The notes under the pieces: model-generated
Databases searched by the model: none
Told to the model about the DNA's origin: nothing
The model's input: only the letters and a program-made list of their open reading frames with translations
Shown here: positions 21,430 to 30,116 of the stretch, piece after piece
Layout: the number at the start of each line of letters is the position of its first letter
How positions within the stretch are numbered: position 1 is the first letter of the stretch
Program-made: the position numbers and the translations under genes
NCBI GenBank assembly: GCA_937925715.1
Contig: CALAMG010000014.1
Coordinates: forward strand, 74,385-138,384
Direction: 5' to 3'
DNA length: 64,000 nt
From: an uncultured Collinsella sp.
GTDB lineage: Bacteria; Actinomycetota; Coriobacteriia; Coriobacteriales; Coriobacteriaceae

Positions 21430-21879
21430 TTAGATGAGAGGGGTTTCCTCACCTGCAGGTTCAGGGTCGCTCCACATAAAACCATCGCCGGCGCCCATGC
21501 CCTCATACAGCACATATGCCGAAAAACCGCTCTCGAGCGTGGTTTCGAAGAAACTCACGAGCAGAGCATCGTGATAGCCGCCGTCAATCTCGACGCAGCC
21601 GGTGTAGCCGATGGCATAGCGGGCGATACGGCCCAGGCCCTCGTCCTTAAGACCCATCTTGTGCTCGGAAATAAAGTTGGTGGCCGCCTCCAGGCACGCC
21701 TCTTCGCCGTCCTCGTCGAGCGCCGCCAGATATCGGTTGGAAGCAGCGTCCTCAATCGCCACAACTACGCCCGGATTCTCGCCGGCGGCAAGGTCGTCCA
21801 AGAACGCACCAATCAGGTCACACACCATGGCGTCGAGCTCGGCGGAGACGTTACCGGTGTCCTGCATATCCTGTGCCAT
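21430..21879 (-). CDS. Acidic protein of unknown function
   Basis: 149 residues, no signal or membrane segment, strongly acidic. Mixed alpha/beta pattern with a central GVVVAIEDAASNRYLAAL strand-helix and YTGCVEIDGGYHDALLVSFFE. I do not recognise the family. It lies 30 bases behind the small membrane protein gene and could be the last gene of that minus-strand group. Confidence 0.65.
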   Translation of the reverse strand: MAQDMQDTGNVSAELDAMVCDLIGAFLDDLAAGENPGVVVAIEDAASNRYLAALDEDGEEACLEAATNFISEHKMGLKDEGLGRIARYAIGYTGCVEIDGGYHDALLVSFFETTLESGFSAYVLYEGMGAGDGFMWSDPEPAGEETPLI

Positions 21880-21909
21880 CTTTAGACCTTCCCATCGAGT
21901 CCGGCGTCG

Positions 21910-22299
21910 TTACAGTTCCTGTGCCTCGGCGGCGATCCTGGCGGCAGCGTCGCGGGCGCGCATCATATCCATCGCGCGCTTGTCGAGCACCTTGATCTGA
22001 CTGGTCAGCATTACCGCGTCGACCACACCCCAGATCACCAGGCCCGTAGAGATCGAAAACCCAAGCGCACCAACTGTACCACGAAGGCGCGAGCAGATTG
22101 CCGCGACAAGGACGGAGATGACAACCATCTTGATAAACGAACCACGGCGCTCGCGAAGCGTGCGGGCCTGCGTCACATAGGCAATGCGAGCCGCCTCAGA
22201 AGCCTCTGAGCGCATCTGGGCCTCGCGTGCAATGGCCGCCGCCTCAGCCGACATGCCGCCGGCCATCAGCGAACGCTCCGCAACCCTGCCGCCCCGCAT
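21910..22299 (-). CDS. Small membrane protein of unknown function
   Basis: 129 residues from the ATG at 22299, which directly follows the stop codon of the upstream gene (no gap), pointing to translational coupling. An alternative ATG at 22266 has GGAG nine bases upstream. Residues 12-53 are Ala/Glu/Arg-rich and helical, followed by two hydrophobic segments (MVVISVLVAAICS and ALGFSISTGLVIWGVVDAVML) and a charged tail. Family not recognised. Confidence 0.65.
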   Translation of the reverse strand: MRGGRVAERSLMAGGMSAEAAAIAREAQMRSEASEAARIAYVTQARTLRERRGSFIKMVVISVLVAAICSRLRGTVGALGFSISTGLVIWGVVDAVMLTSQIKVLDKRAMDMMRARDAAARIAAEAQEL

Positions 22300-22800
22300 T
22301 TAGAAGTCATCGGGGGAGAGCGTATGGACGAACTCGTCGAACTTCTCGAACTCCTGCTCGTCGTCAACTTCCTCGGCATGGGCAGAAACGGTGCCCAGGC
22401 GATTCATGATGTCGTCCTCCACAAACATGGGGGCATTGCTGCGTACGGCGAGGGCGATGGCGTCGCTCGGACGCGCATCGATCTTATGCTCGTTGCCATC
22501 GGCCAACACGACAACCGTCGCGTAAAACACGGGCGGCTCGGCGCGAACGATTTCGATGCGTTCGAGCTTGGCACCCAGGGCACCAACAGTATCGAGCAAC
22601 AGGTCATGGGTAATCGGGCGCTCGGCGCGACCGCTATCGATGCCGCGGCTGATGGCAGCAGCTTCAAACGAACCAGTCTGAATGGAAAGGGAACGCAGTG
22701 GCGCGGGCGAGTCCGATTTGCTGCAGCGCTCGCGAAGCACGATAAGCGATGGCACGGGACCGGCGGCCATGACGATGGTCTCTATGTCGACACGAACCAT
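22300..22800 (-). CDS. Bifunctional nuclease family (DUF151) protein
   Basis: 166 residues from the ATG at 22800 with GGAGGTG upstream. The BFN core is visible: LSIQTGSFEAAAI, RPITHDLLLDTVGALGAKLERIEI, FYATVVV and the conserved DARPSDAIALAVRSNAPMFV. Proteins of this family have been reported with DNase and RNase activity, though the cellular role in bacteria is unclear. An acidic tail rich in Glu/Asp/Phe ends it. Start of a three-gene group with the membrane protein and the acidic unknown. Confidence 0.88.
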   Translation of the reverse strand: MVRVDIETIVMAAGPVPSLIVLRERCSKSDSPAPLRSLSIQTGSFEAAAISRGIDSGRAERPITHDLLLDTVGALGAKLERIEIVRAEPPVFYATVVVLADGNEHKIDARPSDAIALAVRSNAPMFVEDDIMNRLGTVSAHAEEVDDEQEFEKFDEFVHTLSPDDF

Positions 22801-22914
22801 GGAACACCTCCGGTACGTAGCGGTTAACACGCGGCAGTCCGCCGCATTGAATAGCTATACTACCCAAACTTTCGCACAGCACACAAAACCAAAATGAGAT
22901 TTATCGCAGACAAG

Positions 22915-22944
22915 AAAAAAGCCCCGAGGCAATGCCCCAGGGCT
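22915..22944 (-). terminator. Intrinsic terminator of the tRNA-Ala/Ile group
   Basis: Minus strand AGCCCTGGGGC and GCCTCGGGGCT pair around ATT, followed by TTTTTTC. Confidence 0.85.
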
Positions 22945-22958
22945 CTTCACAGTTTTGA

Positions 22959-23035
22959 TGGTGGACCTGACAAGATTCGAACTTGTGACCTCCCGGTTAT
23001 CAGCCGGACGCTCTAACCAACTGAGCTACAGGTCC
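22959..23035 (-). tRNA. tRNA-Ile, anticodon GAT
   Basis: 77 bases with encoded CCA. Acceptor GGACCTG pairs with CAGGTCC; GAT lies in GGCTGATAACC; T-arm ACAAGTTCGAATCTTGT. Identical in sequence to the copy at 23183-23259. Confidence 0.95.
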
Positions 23036-23039
23036 ATCA

Positions 23040-23115
23040 TGGTGGAGGTTAGGGGGATCGAACCCCTGACCTCAGGCTTGCAAAGCCCGCGCTCTCCCAG
23101 CTGAGCTAAACCCCC
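23040..23115 (-). tRNA. tRNA-Ala, anticodon TGC
   Basis: 76 bases with encoded CCA. Acceptor GGGGGTT pairs with AACCTCC (one G-U); TGC in GGCTTTGCAAGCC; T-arm AGGGGTTCGATCCCCCT. Four bases upstream of tRNA-Ile(GAT). Confidence 0.95.
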
Positions 23116-23127
23116 ACGGAGACAGTA

Positions 23128-23170
23128 ATAAACACCCCAGCGGCGACTCGGCTCTCGCTGGGGTGTTTAT
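23128..23170 (-). terminator. Terminator between tRNA-Ile and tRNA-Ala
   Basis: ATAAACACCCCAGCG pairs with CGCTGGGGTGTTTAT around 13 bases. It sits inside what looks like one tRNA transcription unit, so it must be leaky, or tRNA-Ala has its own promoter. Confidence 0.7.
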
Positions 23171-23182
23171 TGCGAAAGAAAG

Positions 23183-23259
23183 TGGTGGACCTGACAAGAT
23201 TCGAACTTGTGACCTCCCGGTTATCAGCCGGACGCTCTAACCAACTGAGCTACAGGTCC
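23183..23259 (-). tRNA. tRNA-Ile, anticodon GAT (second copy)
   Basis: 77 bases, identical to 22959-23035, with encoded CCA. It directly follows a good promoter. Confidence 0.95.
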
Positions 23260-23273
23260 ATCGCGCAAGGGAT

Positions 23274-23303
23274 ATATTAGACGAGTCGTTACGCGCGCGT
23301 CAA
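23274..23303 (-). promoter_or_regulatory. Promoter of the tRNA-Ile/Ala/Ile group
   Basis: On the minus strand TTGACG (23303-23298) and TAATAT (23279-23274) are 18 bases apart; the tRNA starts 15 bases after the -10 box. Confidence 0.75.
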
Positions 23304-23329
23304 CAACTTTTTTTGAAAATCTTTGAAGG

Positions 23330-23471
23330 GTGTTCGCCCCGGTCGCACGGCGGCATGTGAAGTCGCCTACTCGGACAGTCCTGACTCGCACAGAGAGCAC
23401 ATTAAGTGCTCTCTGGCTCGTGCGGAACTCGCGATCGACTTCACATGTCGCCGTGCGACCGGGGCGAACAC
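23330..23471. repeat. 142-bp nested palindrome between gyrA and the tRNA promoter
   Basis: Arms of 36 bases at 23330-23365 and 23436-23471 match as complements at 35 of 36 positions (core GTTCGCCCCGGTCGCACGGC). Inside, AGAGAGCAC (23392-23400) and GTGCTCTCT (23406-23414) form a second stem around ATTAA. Outside, T-rich (23308-23314) and A-rich (23488-23493) flanks also mirror each other. No frame inside looks coding. Confidence 0.85.
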
Positions 23472-23487
23472 GAGTCCCAAGGTTTTC

Positions 23488-23520
23488 AAAAAAGCGGTCG
23501 GCGCGCAGTGCGCCGACCGC
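23488..23520 (-). terminator. Intrinsic terminator behind gyrA
   Basis: GCGGTCGGCGC at 23494-23504 pairs perfectly with GCGCCGACCGC at 23510-23520; TTTTTTG follows on the minus strand. Confidence 0.92.
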
Positions 23521-23560
23521 CGATATATGGGGTCTGATATTTTCTACCAGCCAGGGCCTC

Positions 23561-26302
23561 TTACTCGTCGAGGAGATCTTCTGGCATGTCGTTGCCGTCG
23601 CCTAGATCGACAGGGGTTTCTTCGGAAGCAGAGCCGTTTTCTGTGGCTTCGCCTTCGGGCTTTTCCTTGGCTGCCGTCATGCGGGCGACAGCGCATACGC
23701 GGTCGTTGTCGTCGACGGTCATCATCTTGACGCCCTGGGTGGCGCGGCCGGTCTGGCTGATCTCGTCGGTCTTGACGCGAATGACCGTCGCGCCCTCCGT
23801 CACGATGAACAGCTCGTGCTGCGGGCCCACCGTCTTCATGGCCGCGAGGTTACCCTTACGCTCGGTCATTTGAATGGTGTAGACGCCCTGACCGCCGCGA
23901 TTCTGCTCCGGGTAGTCCGCGACCGGCGTGCGCTTGCCGTAGCCGCGCTCGGTGATGACGAATAGATCGCCGTTGCCGTTAGTGACTTCCATGCCCAGAA
24001 CGCTCACGCCGTCCTTCAGACCGATACCGCGAACGCCGCTGGTATCGCGGCCGGTGGCGCGCACCTGCTCCTCGGAGAACATGATCGCCTTGCCCGCGGT
24101 GGTGGCCAGGATAATCTTGTCGCCCTCGCGCACGCGGCGCACGTTCAGCAGCGCGTCGTCGTCACGCAGGTTGATAGCGATCAGGCCGTCGCGACGGCTG
24201 CGGTCATATGCGCTCATCACGGTCTTCTTGACCATGCCGCTCTTGGTGGCAAACATCAGGTACTCGTCGGCCGGGAACTCGCGGCAGCTGATGACGCTCG
24301 CGATCTTCTCGCCTTCCTCGAAGGGCAGCAGGTTGACGATCGCGGTACCGCGCGCCTGGCGCGTACCCACCGGCAGCTCGTGCACCTTCAGGCGATAGAC
24401 CTTGCCCTTGCTCGAGAAGAACAGCACGTACTCGTGCGTGGACGCGATGAACATCTCGTCGATAACGTCGTCCTCTTTGAGGTTGACGCCCGATACGCCC
24501 TTGCCGCCGCGCTTCTGGGCGCGGTAGGCAGCCACCGGGATACGCTTAACGTAGCCGGTATGGGTGATGGTCACGACCATATCCTCGTCGGCGATGAGGT
24601 CCTCGACATCCAGGTCCTTCTCAACCTGGCTGATCTCGGTGCGGCGCTTGTCGCCAAACTTCTTGGAGATCTCGCGCATCTCTTCCTTGATGACGCCCAG
24701 GATCTTCTCCTCATGCGCCAGCAGGTCCTCGTAGTAGGCGATGGCGCGGCGCAGGCCGTCCAACTCTTCTTGGATCTTGTCGCGCTCCAGGCCGGTCAGG
24801 CGGCGCAGCTTCATCTCGAGAATGGCCGTGGTCTGCTCGGGCGTAAAGCCAAAGCGCTCGATCAGGCGGCTGCTGGCCTCGGAGTCGGTCTGCGAGGAGC
24901 GGATGATGCTAATGACCTCGTCGATATGGTCGAGAGCCATAAGATAACCCTCGAGGATATGCGCGCGGGCTTGGGCCTTCTTAAGGTCGAAGCGGGTGCG
25001 GCGAGTGACGACGTCGACCTGGTGGTCGATGTAGTGCTGCAGCATCTCACGCAGGCTCAGGCATTTGGGAACGCCGTTGACGAGCGCCAGGTTGTTGGCG
25101 CCAAAGGTCGTCTGCAGCGAGGTGTACTTATACAGGTTGTTGAGCACGACCTGCGGAATGACGCCCTTCTTGAGCTCGATGACCAGACGGATGCCCTTCT
25201 GGTTGGACTCATCGCGCATATCCGAGATACCCTCGATGCGCTTGTCGTTGACAAGCTGGGCGATCTTCTCCTGCAGGGTGCCCTTGTTGACCATGTAGGG
25301 AATCTCGGTAAAGACCAGGCGGCTGCGGCCGGTCTTGGTGGACTCCACGTGTGCCTTGGCACGCACGGTAATGGAGCCGCGGCCGGTCTCGTAGCTCTGC
25401 TTAATGCCGGCGCTGCCCATGATGATGGCGCCGGTGGGGAAGTCCGGACCGGGCATGATCTGCATGAGCTCGTCGACGGTGGCGTCGGGGTTGTCGATCA
25501 GGTAGCAGGTGGCCTCGATCGCCTCGGTGAGGTTGTGCGGGGCGATGTTGGTGGCCATGCCGACGGCGATGCCCTGGCTGCCGTTGACCAGCAGGTTGGG
25601 GAAGCGCGCAGGCAGCGCCACGGGCTCGGCGAGCGATTCGTCGTAGTTGGGCTGCCAGTCGACGGTATCCTTCTGCAGGTCGCGCAGCAGTTCCATGGCG
25701 GGCTTTGCCAGGCGGCTCTCGGTGTAACGCATGGCTGCCGCGCCGTCGCCGTCGATGTTACCGAAGTTGCCATGACCGTCGATGAGCGGCGTGCGCATGG
25801 AGAACCACTGTGCCAGGCGGACCATGGCCTCGTAGACCGCAGAGTCACCGTGCGGGTGGTACTTACCGATAACTTCGCCGACCGTCCACGCCGACTTCTT
25901 GTGCGGGCGGTTGGGGTAGATGCCGCTCTCGTTCATCGCGTACAGGATGCGGCGGTGCACCGGCTTTAAGCCGTCGCGCACGTCCGGCAGGGCGCGCGCC
26001 GTGATGACCGACATCGAATACTCGATAAACGACTGCTTCATCTCGCGACCGAACTCCGAAATCTGGAGCTGGCCGCCGTTGATATCCTCGCCGGCCGAGG
26101 CGCCACGGTCGACTTCGCCAAAACTCTCCTCGAGCTCGCCGTCGTCATCCTCTTCCTCGTCATCATCGACATCGGGGTTATAGGCGTCCGGGTCGCCGTC
26201 CTCGCCCTGCTCAGCACGGGCAAGCAGGCGCTTCAGATCGTCGGGCATGCCGGCATCGCCGGCCTCGTCCATACCCCCGTTATTGTTGATATCGTCTGCC
26301 AC
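23561..26302 (-). CDS. gyrA: DNA gyrase subunit A
   Basis: 913 residues. The breakage-reunion domain has RALPDVRDGLKPVHRRIL, the HGDSAVYEAM helix that holds the quinolone-determining Ser, and the catalytic Tyr in AAMRYTESRL. The C-terminal domain carries the GyrA box QKRGGKG and six beta-pinwheel repeats. About 60 acidic extra residues precede the usual start, and an acidic tail closes it. The position after Ser is Glu where E. coli has Asp87, a natural variant. Eleven bases behind gyrB, so one operon. Confidence 0.97.
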   Translation of the reverse strand: MADDINNNGGMDEAGDAGMPDDLKRLLARAEQGEDGDPDAYNPDVDDDEEEDDDGELEESFGEVDRGASAGEDINGGQLQISEFGREMKQSFIEYSMSVITARALPDVRDGLKPVHRRILYAMNESGIYPNRPHKKSAWTVGEVIGKYHPHGDSAVYEAMVRLAQWFSMRTPLIDGHGNFGNIDGDGAAAMRYTESRLAKPAMELLRDLQKDTVDWQPNYDESLAEPVALPARFPNLLVNGSQGIAVGMATNIAPHNLTEAIEATCYLIDNPDATVDELMQIMPGPDFPTGAIIMGSAGIKQSYETGRGSITVRAKAHVESTKTGRSRLVFTEIPYMVNKGTLQEKIAQLVNDKRIEGISDMRDESNQKGIRLVIELKKGVIPQVVLNNLYKYTSLQTTFGANNLALVNGVPKCLSLREMLQHYIDHQVDVVTRRTRFDLKKAQARAHILEGYLMALDHIDEVISIIRSSQTDSEASSRLIERFGFTPEQTTAILEMKLRRLTGLERDKIQEELDGLRRAIAYYEDLLAHEEKILGVIKEEMREISKKFGDKRRTEISQVEKDLDVEDLIADEDMVVTITHTGYVKRIPVAAYRAQKRGGKGVSGVNLKEDDVIDEMFIASTHEYVLFFSSKGKVYRLKVHELPVGTRQARGTAIVNLLPFEEGEKIASVISCREFPADEYLMFATKSGMVKKTVMSAYDRSRRDGLIAINLRDDDALLNVRRVREGDKIILATTAGKAIMFSEEQVRATGRDTSGVRGIGLKDGVSVLGMEVTNGNGDLFVITERGYGKRTPVADYPEQNRGGQGVYTIQMTERKGNLAAMKTVGPQHELFIVTEGATVIRVKTDEISQTGRATQGVKMMTVDDNDRVCAVARMTAAKEKPEGEATENGSASEETPVDLGDGNDMPEDLLDE

Positions 26303-26313
26303 GTTACCTCCTC

Positions 26314-28344
26314 TTAAGCGTCAAGGAAACGCGCGTCATGCGCATGTTTTTCAATGTACTCGCGGCGATAGCCGACCTCGGAACCCATGAGCTCGCGCAC
26401 GGCGCGGTCCGCCACCACGGCGTCCTCGATCGACACGCGCTGCAGGATGCGGGTCTTGGGGTCCATCGTCGTCGAGGCAAGCTGCTTGGGGTCCATCTCG
26501 CCCAGGCCCTTGTAGCGCTGGACGGTATAGCCCTTGCGCTTCTTGGTGATCTTGCCGTCCTTGGCCTTGCCGTCCTCGTCGTTATCGTCGGGGTTCAGGC
26601 CCAGACTCTGGATGGTATCGCGCAGGATCTCGTCTTCGGGCTGGCGGCCGTTGGGATACACGTAGTGGATCTTGTTGCGCACCTTAATGCCAAAGATGGG
26701 CGGGCAGGCAACATAGACGTAGCCGGCATCGATCAGCGGACGCATGTACTTGTAGAAGAACGTCAGCAGCAGGATGCGGATATGCGCGCCGTCGACGTCT
26801 GCATCGGTCATGATGATGATCTTGTGGTAGCGCGCCTTGGTGATATCGAAGTCGCCGCCGTCGCCGGCACTCGTCGTGACGCCGCAGCCGATCGCGGTAA
26901 TCAATGACTGGATGGTGTCACTCGAGAACGCGCGATGGTCACCAACGCGTTCGACGTTCAAAATCTTGCCGCGCAGGGGCAGAATCGCCTGGATGTCTCG
27001 GCGACGGCCGTCCTTGGCCGAACCGCCTGCCGAGTCGCCCTCTACGATGAAGAGCTCGGTCAACTCGGCATCGCGCACCGAGCAGTCGGCGAGCTTACCG
27101 GGCAGGGACGCCGTCTCGAGCAGGCTCTTGCGGCGGGTCGCCTCGCGCGCCTTGCGGGCGGCGTTGCGCGCCTTGCAGGCCTGTTGCGCCTTCTTGACGA
27201 TCTCGCGGGCGGGCTTGGGATGCTCCTCCAAGTAATCGGCGAGGCCATCGGTCACGATCTTGAGCGTGAGTGCGCGCATATAGGAGCTGCCGAGCTTGGC
27301 CTTGGTCTGGCCCTCAAACTGCGGATCGGGCAGCTTGACCGAGATAACGGCCGAAAGGCCCTCGCGCACATCGTCGCCGGTCAGGTTGGCGTCTTTTTCC
27401 TTGAGCAGGTTCTGCTTGCGCGCGTAATCGTTGATCACGCGGGTGAGCGCGGTGCGGAAGCCCTCAAGGTGCATGCCGCCCTCGGGAGTGTAGATGTCGT
27501 TGGCAAACGACATGACGTTCTCGCCGTAGCCGCTATTCCACTGCAGGGAAACCTCGACCTCGCCCATCTTGGTCACAGGCGCGTCCGGGTCCGATTTACC
27601 CTCGATGTAGATGGGCTCCTTAAAGGCCTCGGGGACGTCCTTGCCCTCGTTGAGGAACTTGACGAAGTCGATGATGCCGCCCTCGTAGCAAAACTCCTCC
27701 ACGTGGGGAGTCGCTTCGCGCTCGTCGGTCAGCACGATTTTGAGGTTCTTATTGAGGAACGCCGTCTCCTGCAGACGGTTGTGCAGCGTATCGAAATCGT
27801 AAATGCAGGTCTCGAAGATCTCGTCGTCGGGCCAGAAGGTGACGGTGGTGCCCGTCGAATCCGAGGTGCCCACGACCTCCATCTTCTTGACGGTCTTGCC
27901 GCGCGAGAACTCCATCTCGTAGGTGTTGCCGTCGCGACGAACCTGAACGACCACGCGCTTGGACAGTGCGTTGACGACGGAGATGCCAACGCCGTGCAGG
28001 CCGCCCGAGACCTTATAGGCCGAGTTATCGAACTTACCGCCGGCGTGCAAAATCGTCATGACGACCTCGAGCGTCGGGATCTTTTTAACAGGGTGCTCGT
28101 CGACGGGGATGCCGCGCCCGTTGTCGACGACCGTGATGGAGTTGTCGGCGTGGACCGTCACCTGGATCTCGGTGCAGAAACCGGCCATGGCCTCGTCGAC
28201 GGAGTTGTCAACGATCTCCCACACCAGGTGATGTAGACCGCTGGCGCTCGTCGAGCCGATATACATGCCCGGGCGCTTACGAACGGCCTCGAGACCTTCG
28301 AGAATCTTAATCTCGCCGCCATCGTAATCGTTTTCGTTTGCCAC
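26314..28344 (-). CDS. gyrB: DNA gyrase subunit B
   Basis: 676 residues from a GTG at 28344, four bases behind AAGGAGG; the open frame runs a few codons further up but without a ribosome binding site. GHKL ATPase motifs are IVDNSVDEA, VVDNGRGIP and GGLHGVGISVVNALS, the Toprim domain has VEGDSAGGS, PLRGKILNVE and MTDADVDGAHIR. With GyrA it introduces negative supercoils. Order recF-dciA-gyrB-gyrA away from the origin is classical. Confidence 0.97.
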   Translation of the reverse strand: MANENDYDGGEIKILEGLEAVRKRPGMYIGSTSASGLHHLVWEIVDNSVDEAMAGFCTEIQVTVHADNSITVVDNGRGIPVDEHPVKKIPTLEVVMTILHAGGKFDNSAYKVSGGLHGVGISVVNALSKRVVVQVRRDGNTYEMEFSRGKTVKKMEVVGTSDSTGTTVTFWPDDEIFETCIYDFDTLHNRLQETAFLNKNLKIVLTDEREATPHVEEFCYEGGIIDFVKFLNEGKDVPEAFKEPIYIEGKSDPDAPVTKMGEVEVSLQWNSGYGENVMSFANDIYTPEGGMHLEGFRTALTRVINDYARKQNLLKEKDANLTGDDVREGLSAVISVKLPDPQFEGQTKAKLGSSYMRALTLKIVTDGLADYLEEHPKPAREIVKKAQQACKARNAARKAREATRRKSLLETASLPGKLADCSVRDAELTELFIVEGDSAGGSAKDGRRRDIQAILPLRGKILNVERVGDHRAFSSDTIQSLITAIGCGVTTSAGDGGDFDITKARYHKIIIMTDADVDGAHIRILLLTFFYKYMRPLIDAGYVYVACPPIFGIKVRNKIHYVYPNGRQPEDEILRDTIQSLGLNPDDNDEDGKAKDGKITKKRKGYTVQRYKGLGEMDPKQLASTTMDPKTRILQRVSIEDAVVADRAVRELMGSEVGYRREYIEKHAHDARFLDA

Positions 28345-28393
28345 ACGTCCTCCTTCAGTCAAGAAAATGTGTACAGCCTTACTAGTTTATCGT

Positions 28394-28423
28394 AAAAAAA
28401 TACCCTCGGGAACGAGGGTATTT
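28394..28423 (-). terminator. Intrinsic terminator behind dciA
   Basis: AAATACCCTCG and CGAGGGTATTT pair around GGAA; the minus strand continues TTTTTTT. It separates recF-dciA from gyrBA, so gyrB needs its own promoter. Confidence 0.9.
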
Positions 28424-28449
28424 GGCTCTACAAGGCCACCAGATGCGAT

Positions 28450-29013
28450 TTAAGGCTCTTTTTTGCTTTGCACGCCCTTGGCCCACTCGGCGCTGGCTCT
28501 CATGGCATTCTCGAGGGCCTCGCGCAGTTTTTGGTCTTCGATGGGCGCCACTTGGCGCTCAATCTCGGTGCGCTCGGCCTCACTTAGGTCGGCGTGCGGG
28601 GCCGGCGGGCGCTCGGTCGTCGCCGGGCGCAGGCGCTGCTTGGCGGCGGGCGGCGTGTGACCGGGCGCGGTGGTTTTGAACACCAGGCCGTCCACATGTG
28701 CACCGGCGCGCTCCATACGTGCGCGGATGATCTCGCGCAACAGCGTCATTTCCTGCGTCCACGAGGGCGAGTCGAGATATACCAGCAGCTCATTGGACTC
28801 GGGCAGGTAGCGCAGGCCCGTCACATGCCGCCCCTCGCGCGTGCCCGAGCACACCGCGTTCCACGCGCGATAGATCGCGCGCGACTCCTCGGCAGCCTCC
28901 ATCTGCGCACGGCGCTCAGGTGTTGCAGCCGCCAGGATGCGCTGGCGCTCTGCGTTCAAAAACCCACTGAAGGCGACTGTCTCGCTCTCGCGCTCGTAAT
29001 TAGCACGTCTCAC
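28450..29013 (-). CDS. DciA-like (DUF721) helicase-loading protein
   Basis: 187 residues from a GTG at 29013 overlapping the end of recF by 14 bases. The DUF721 pattern appears in the middle: IYRAWNAVCSGTREGRHVTGLRYLPESNELLVYLDSPSWTQEMTLL is spread over residues 47-92, with W50 and W85 conserved, followed by a helix and a disordered Pro/Ala-rich stretch and a second charged helical part. DciA interacts with DnaB and helps load it. Gene order beside recF and gyrB is typical for actinobacteria. Confidence 0.82.
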   Translation of the reverse strand: MRRANYERESETVAFSGFLNAERQRILAAATPERRAQMEAAEESRAIYRAWNAVCSGTREGRHVTGLRYLPESNELLVYLDSPSWTQEMTLLREIIRARMERAGAHVDGLVFKTTAPGHTPPAAKQRLRPATTERPPAPHADLSEAERTEIERQVAPIEDQKLREALENAMRASAEWAKGVQSKKEP

Positions 29014-30100
29014 CCATGCTCACCACCTTGGCTCGATCAAGCAGGTCATCGGTAAAGTACCCCAGGTTGGTCGTGGTTATGACCGTCTGGATATCATCGC
29101 CGATCAGCCGCAGAAAAGCGCCGCGACGCTCGCCGTCGAGCTCGCTCATCACGTCGTCTAAAAGCAGCAGTGGGGCGGTGCCCAGGACATCGCGAGCCAC
29201 GGCCACCTCCGCCACCTTCCAGGCCAGAACCAACGTTCGCTGTTGACCTTGGCTGGCAAATGAACGGGCGGAGCGACCCGCCACGGTAAACTCAATCTCA
29301 TCGCGATGCGGTCCCACCAACGTCACGCCGCGGCGAATTTCCTCGTCGGCGTGCTCATCAAGGGCAGCCAGCATGCGCTCGTACGCCCAGCCCTTCAGCT
29401 CTTCGCGATCCTCGACCTGGGGCAAATCCCCCAGTGTGGACGTATAGGTCACGTTGGCAGCCTCGCCGGACGCCACTTGCCCGTAGGCAGTGTGTACATG
29501 GCCCGCCAGCCGGTCGAGCAGGGCCAACCGGTGCACGAGCAGAGCCGCGCCCGCGCGGGCAATCGAATCGTTCCACGCGCCGAGCATCTCACGGCAGCAC
29601 CAGGTCTCCTTGAGCAAGGCGTTACGCTGGGTCACGCAGCGCCCATAGGTGCTCGCAAGATCGGCATAGCGTGCGCTCAGTTGCATGCCAAAGTCATCGA
29701 GGGCGGCGCGGCGCACACTGGCGCCTCGCTTAACCATGTCCAGATGGTCAGGGCAAAACAGCACGCTCGGCAGAACCCCGCGTACACCGGCGGCAGAGCA
29801 TCTCTTGCCGTTGCGGCTAAACGAGCGCTTACCGTCCTCCGCGCTCAATCCCATATCAAGCACGCGGCCGTCGCCCTCGAGCCTCAGCTCGACCTTGCAC
29901 GAGCCCACGCCGTCATGGACGAGCTCGGCTGCGGTCGGATGCCTAAACGAGGCGCCGCTCGTCAGCAGCTGCAGCGCCTCTATGAGATTGGTCTTTCCCG
30001 CCGCGTTGGGTCCCGCAAGTATCGTCACGCCCTCGTCCAGGGCAAGGCGATAACTATCGAAGCTGCGGTAGTGCGCGACGGAAAGATCGCGGGCGAACAT
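29000..30100 (-). CDS. recF: DNA replication and repair protein RecF
   Basis: 366 residues from the ATG at 30100. SMC-like ATPase: MFARDLSVAHYRSFD, Walker A GPNAAGKTNL (30-39), the family stretch VHRLALLDRL in the coil part, signature FASQGQQRTLVLA, Walker B LLLLDDVMSELD. It loads RecA at gapped DNA. The long open frame upstream of this start covers the dnaN junction and has no homology. Sixteen bases behind dnaN. Confidence 0.95.
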   Translation of the reverse strand: MFARDLSVAHYRSFDSYRLALDEGVTILAGPNAAGKTNLIEALQLLTSGASFRHPTAAELVHDGVGSCKVELRLEGDGRVLDMGLSAEDGKRSFSRNGKRCSAAGVRGVLPSVLFCPDHLDMVKRGASVRRAALDDFGMQLSARYADLASTYGRCVTQRNALLKETWCCREMLGAWNDSIARAGAALLVHRLALLDRLAGHVHTAYGQVASGEAANVTYTSTLGDLPQVEDREELKGWAYERMLAALDEHADEEIRRGVTLVGPHRDEIEFTVAGRSARSFASQGQQRTLVLAWKVAEVAVARDVLGTAPLLLLDDVMSELDGERRGAFLRLIGDDIQTVITTTNLGYFTDDLLDRAKVVSMGETC

Positions 30101-30116
30101 GGTCATAGGGCGGTTG

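Noticed and set aside
23316..23730. Plus-strand open frames crossing the 142-bp palindrome.
   Set aside because: They translate both arms of the palindrome and the gyrA tail in reverse; no ribosome binding site or protein pattern.
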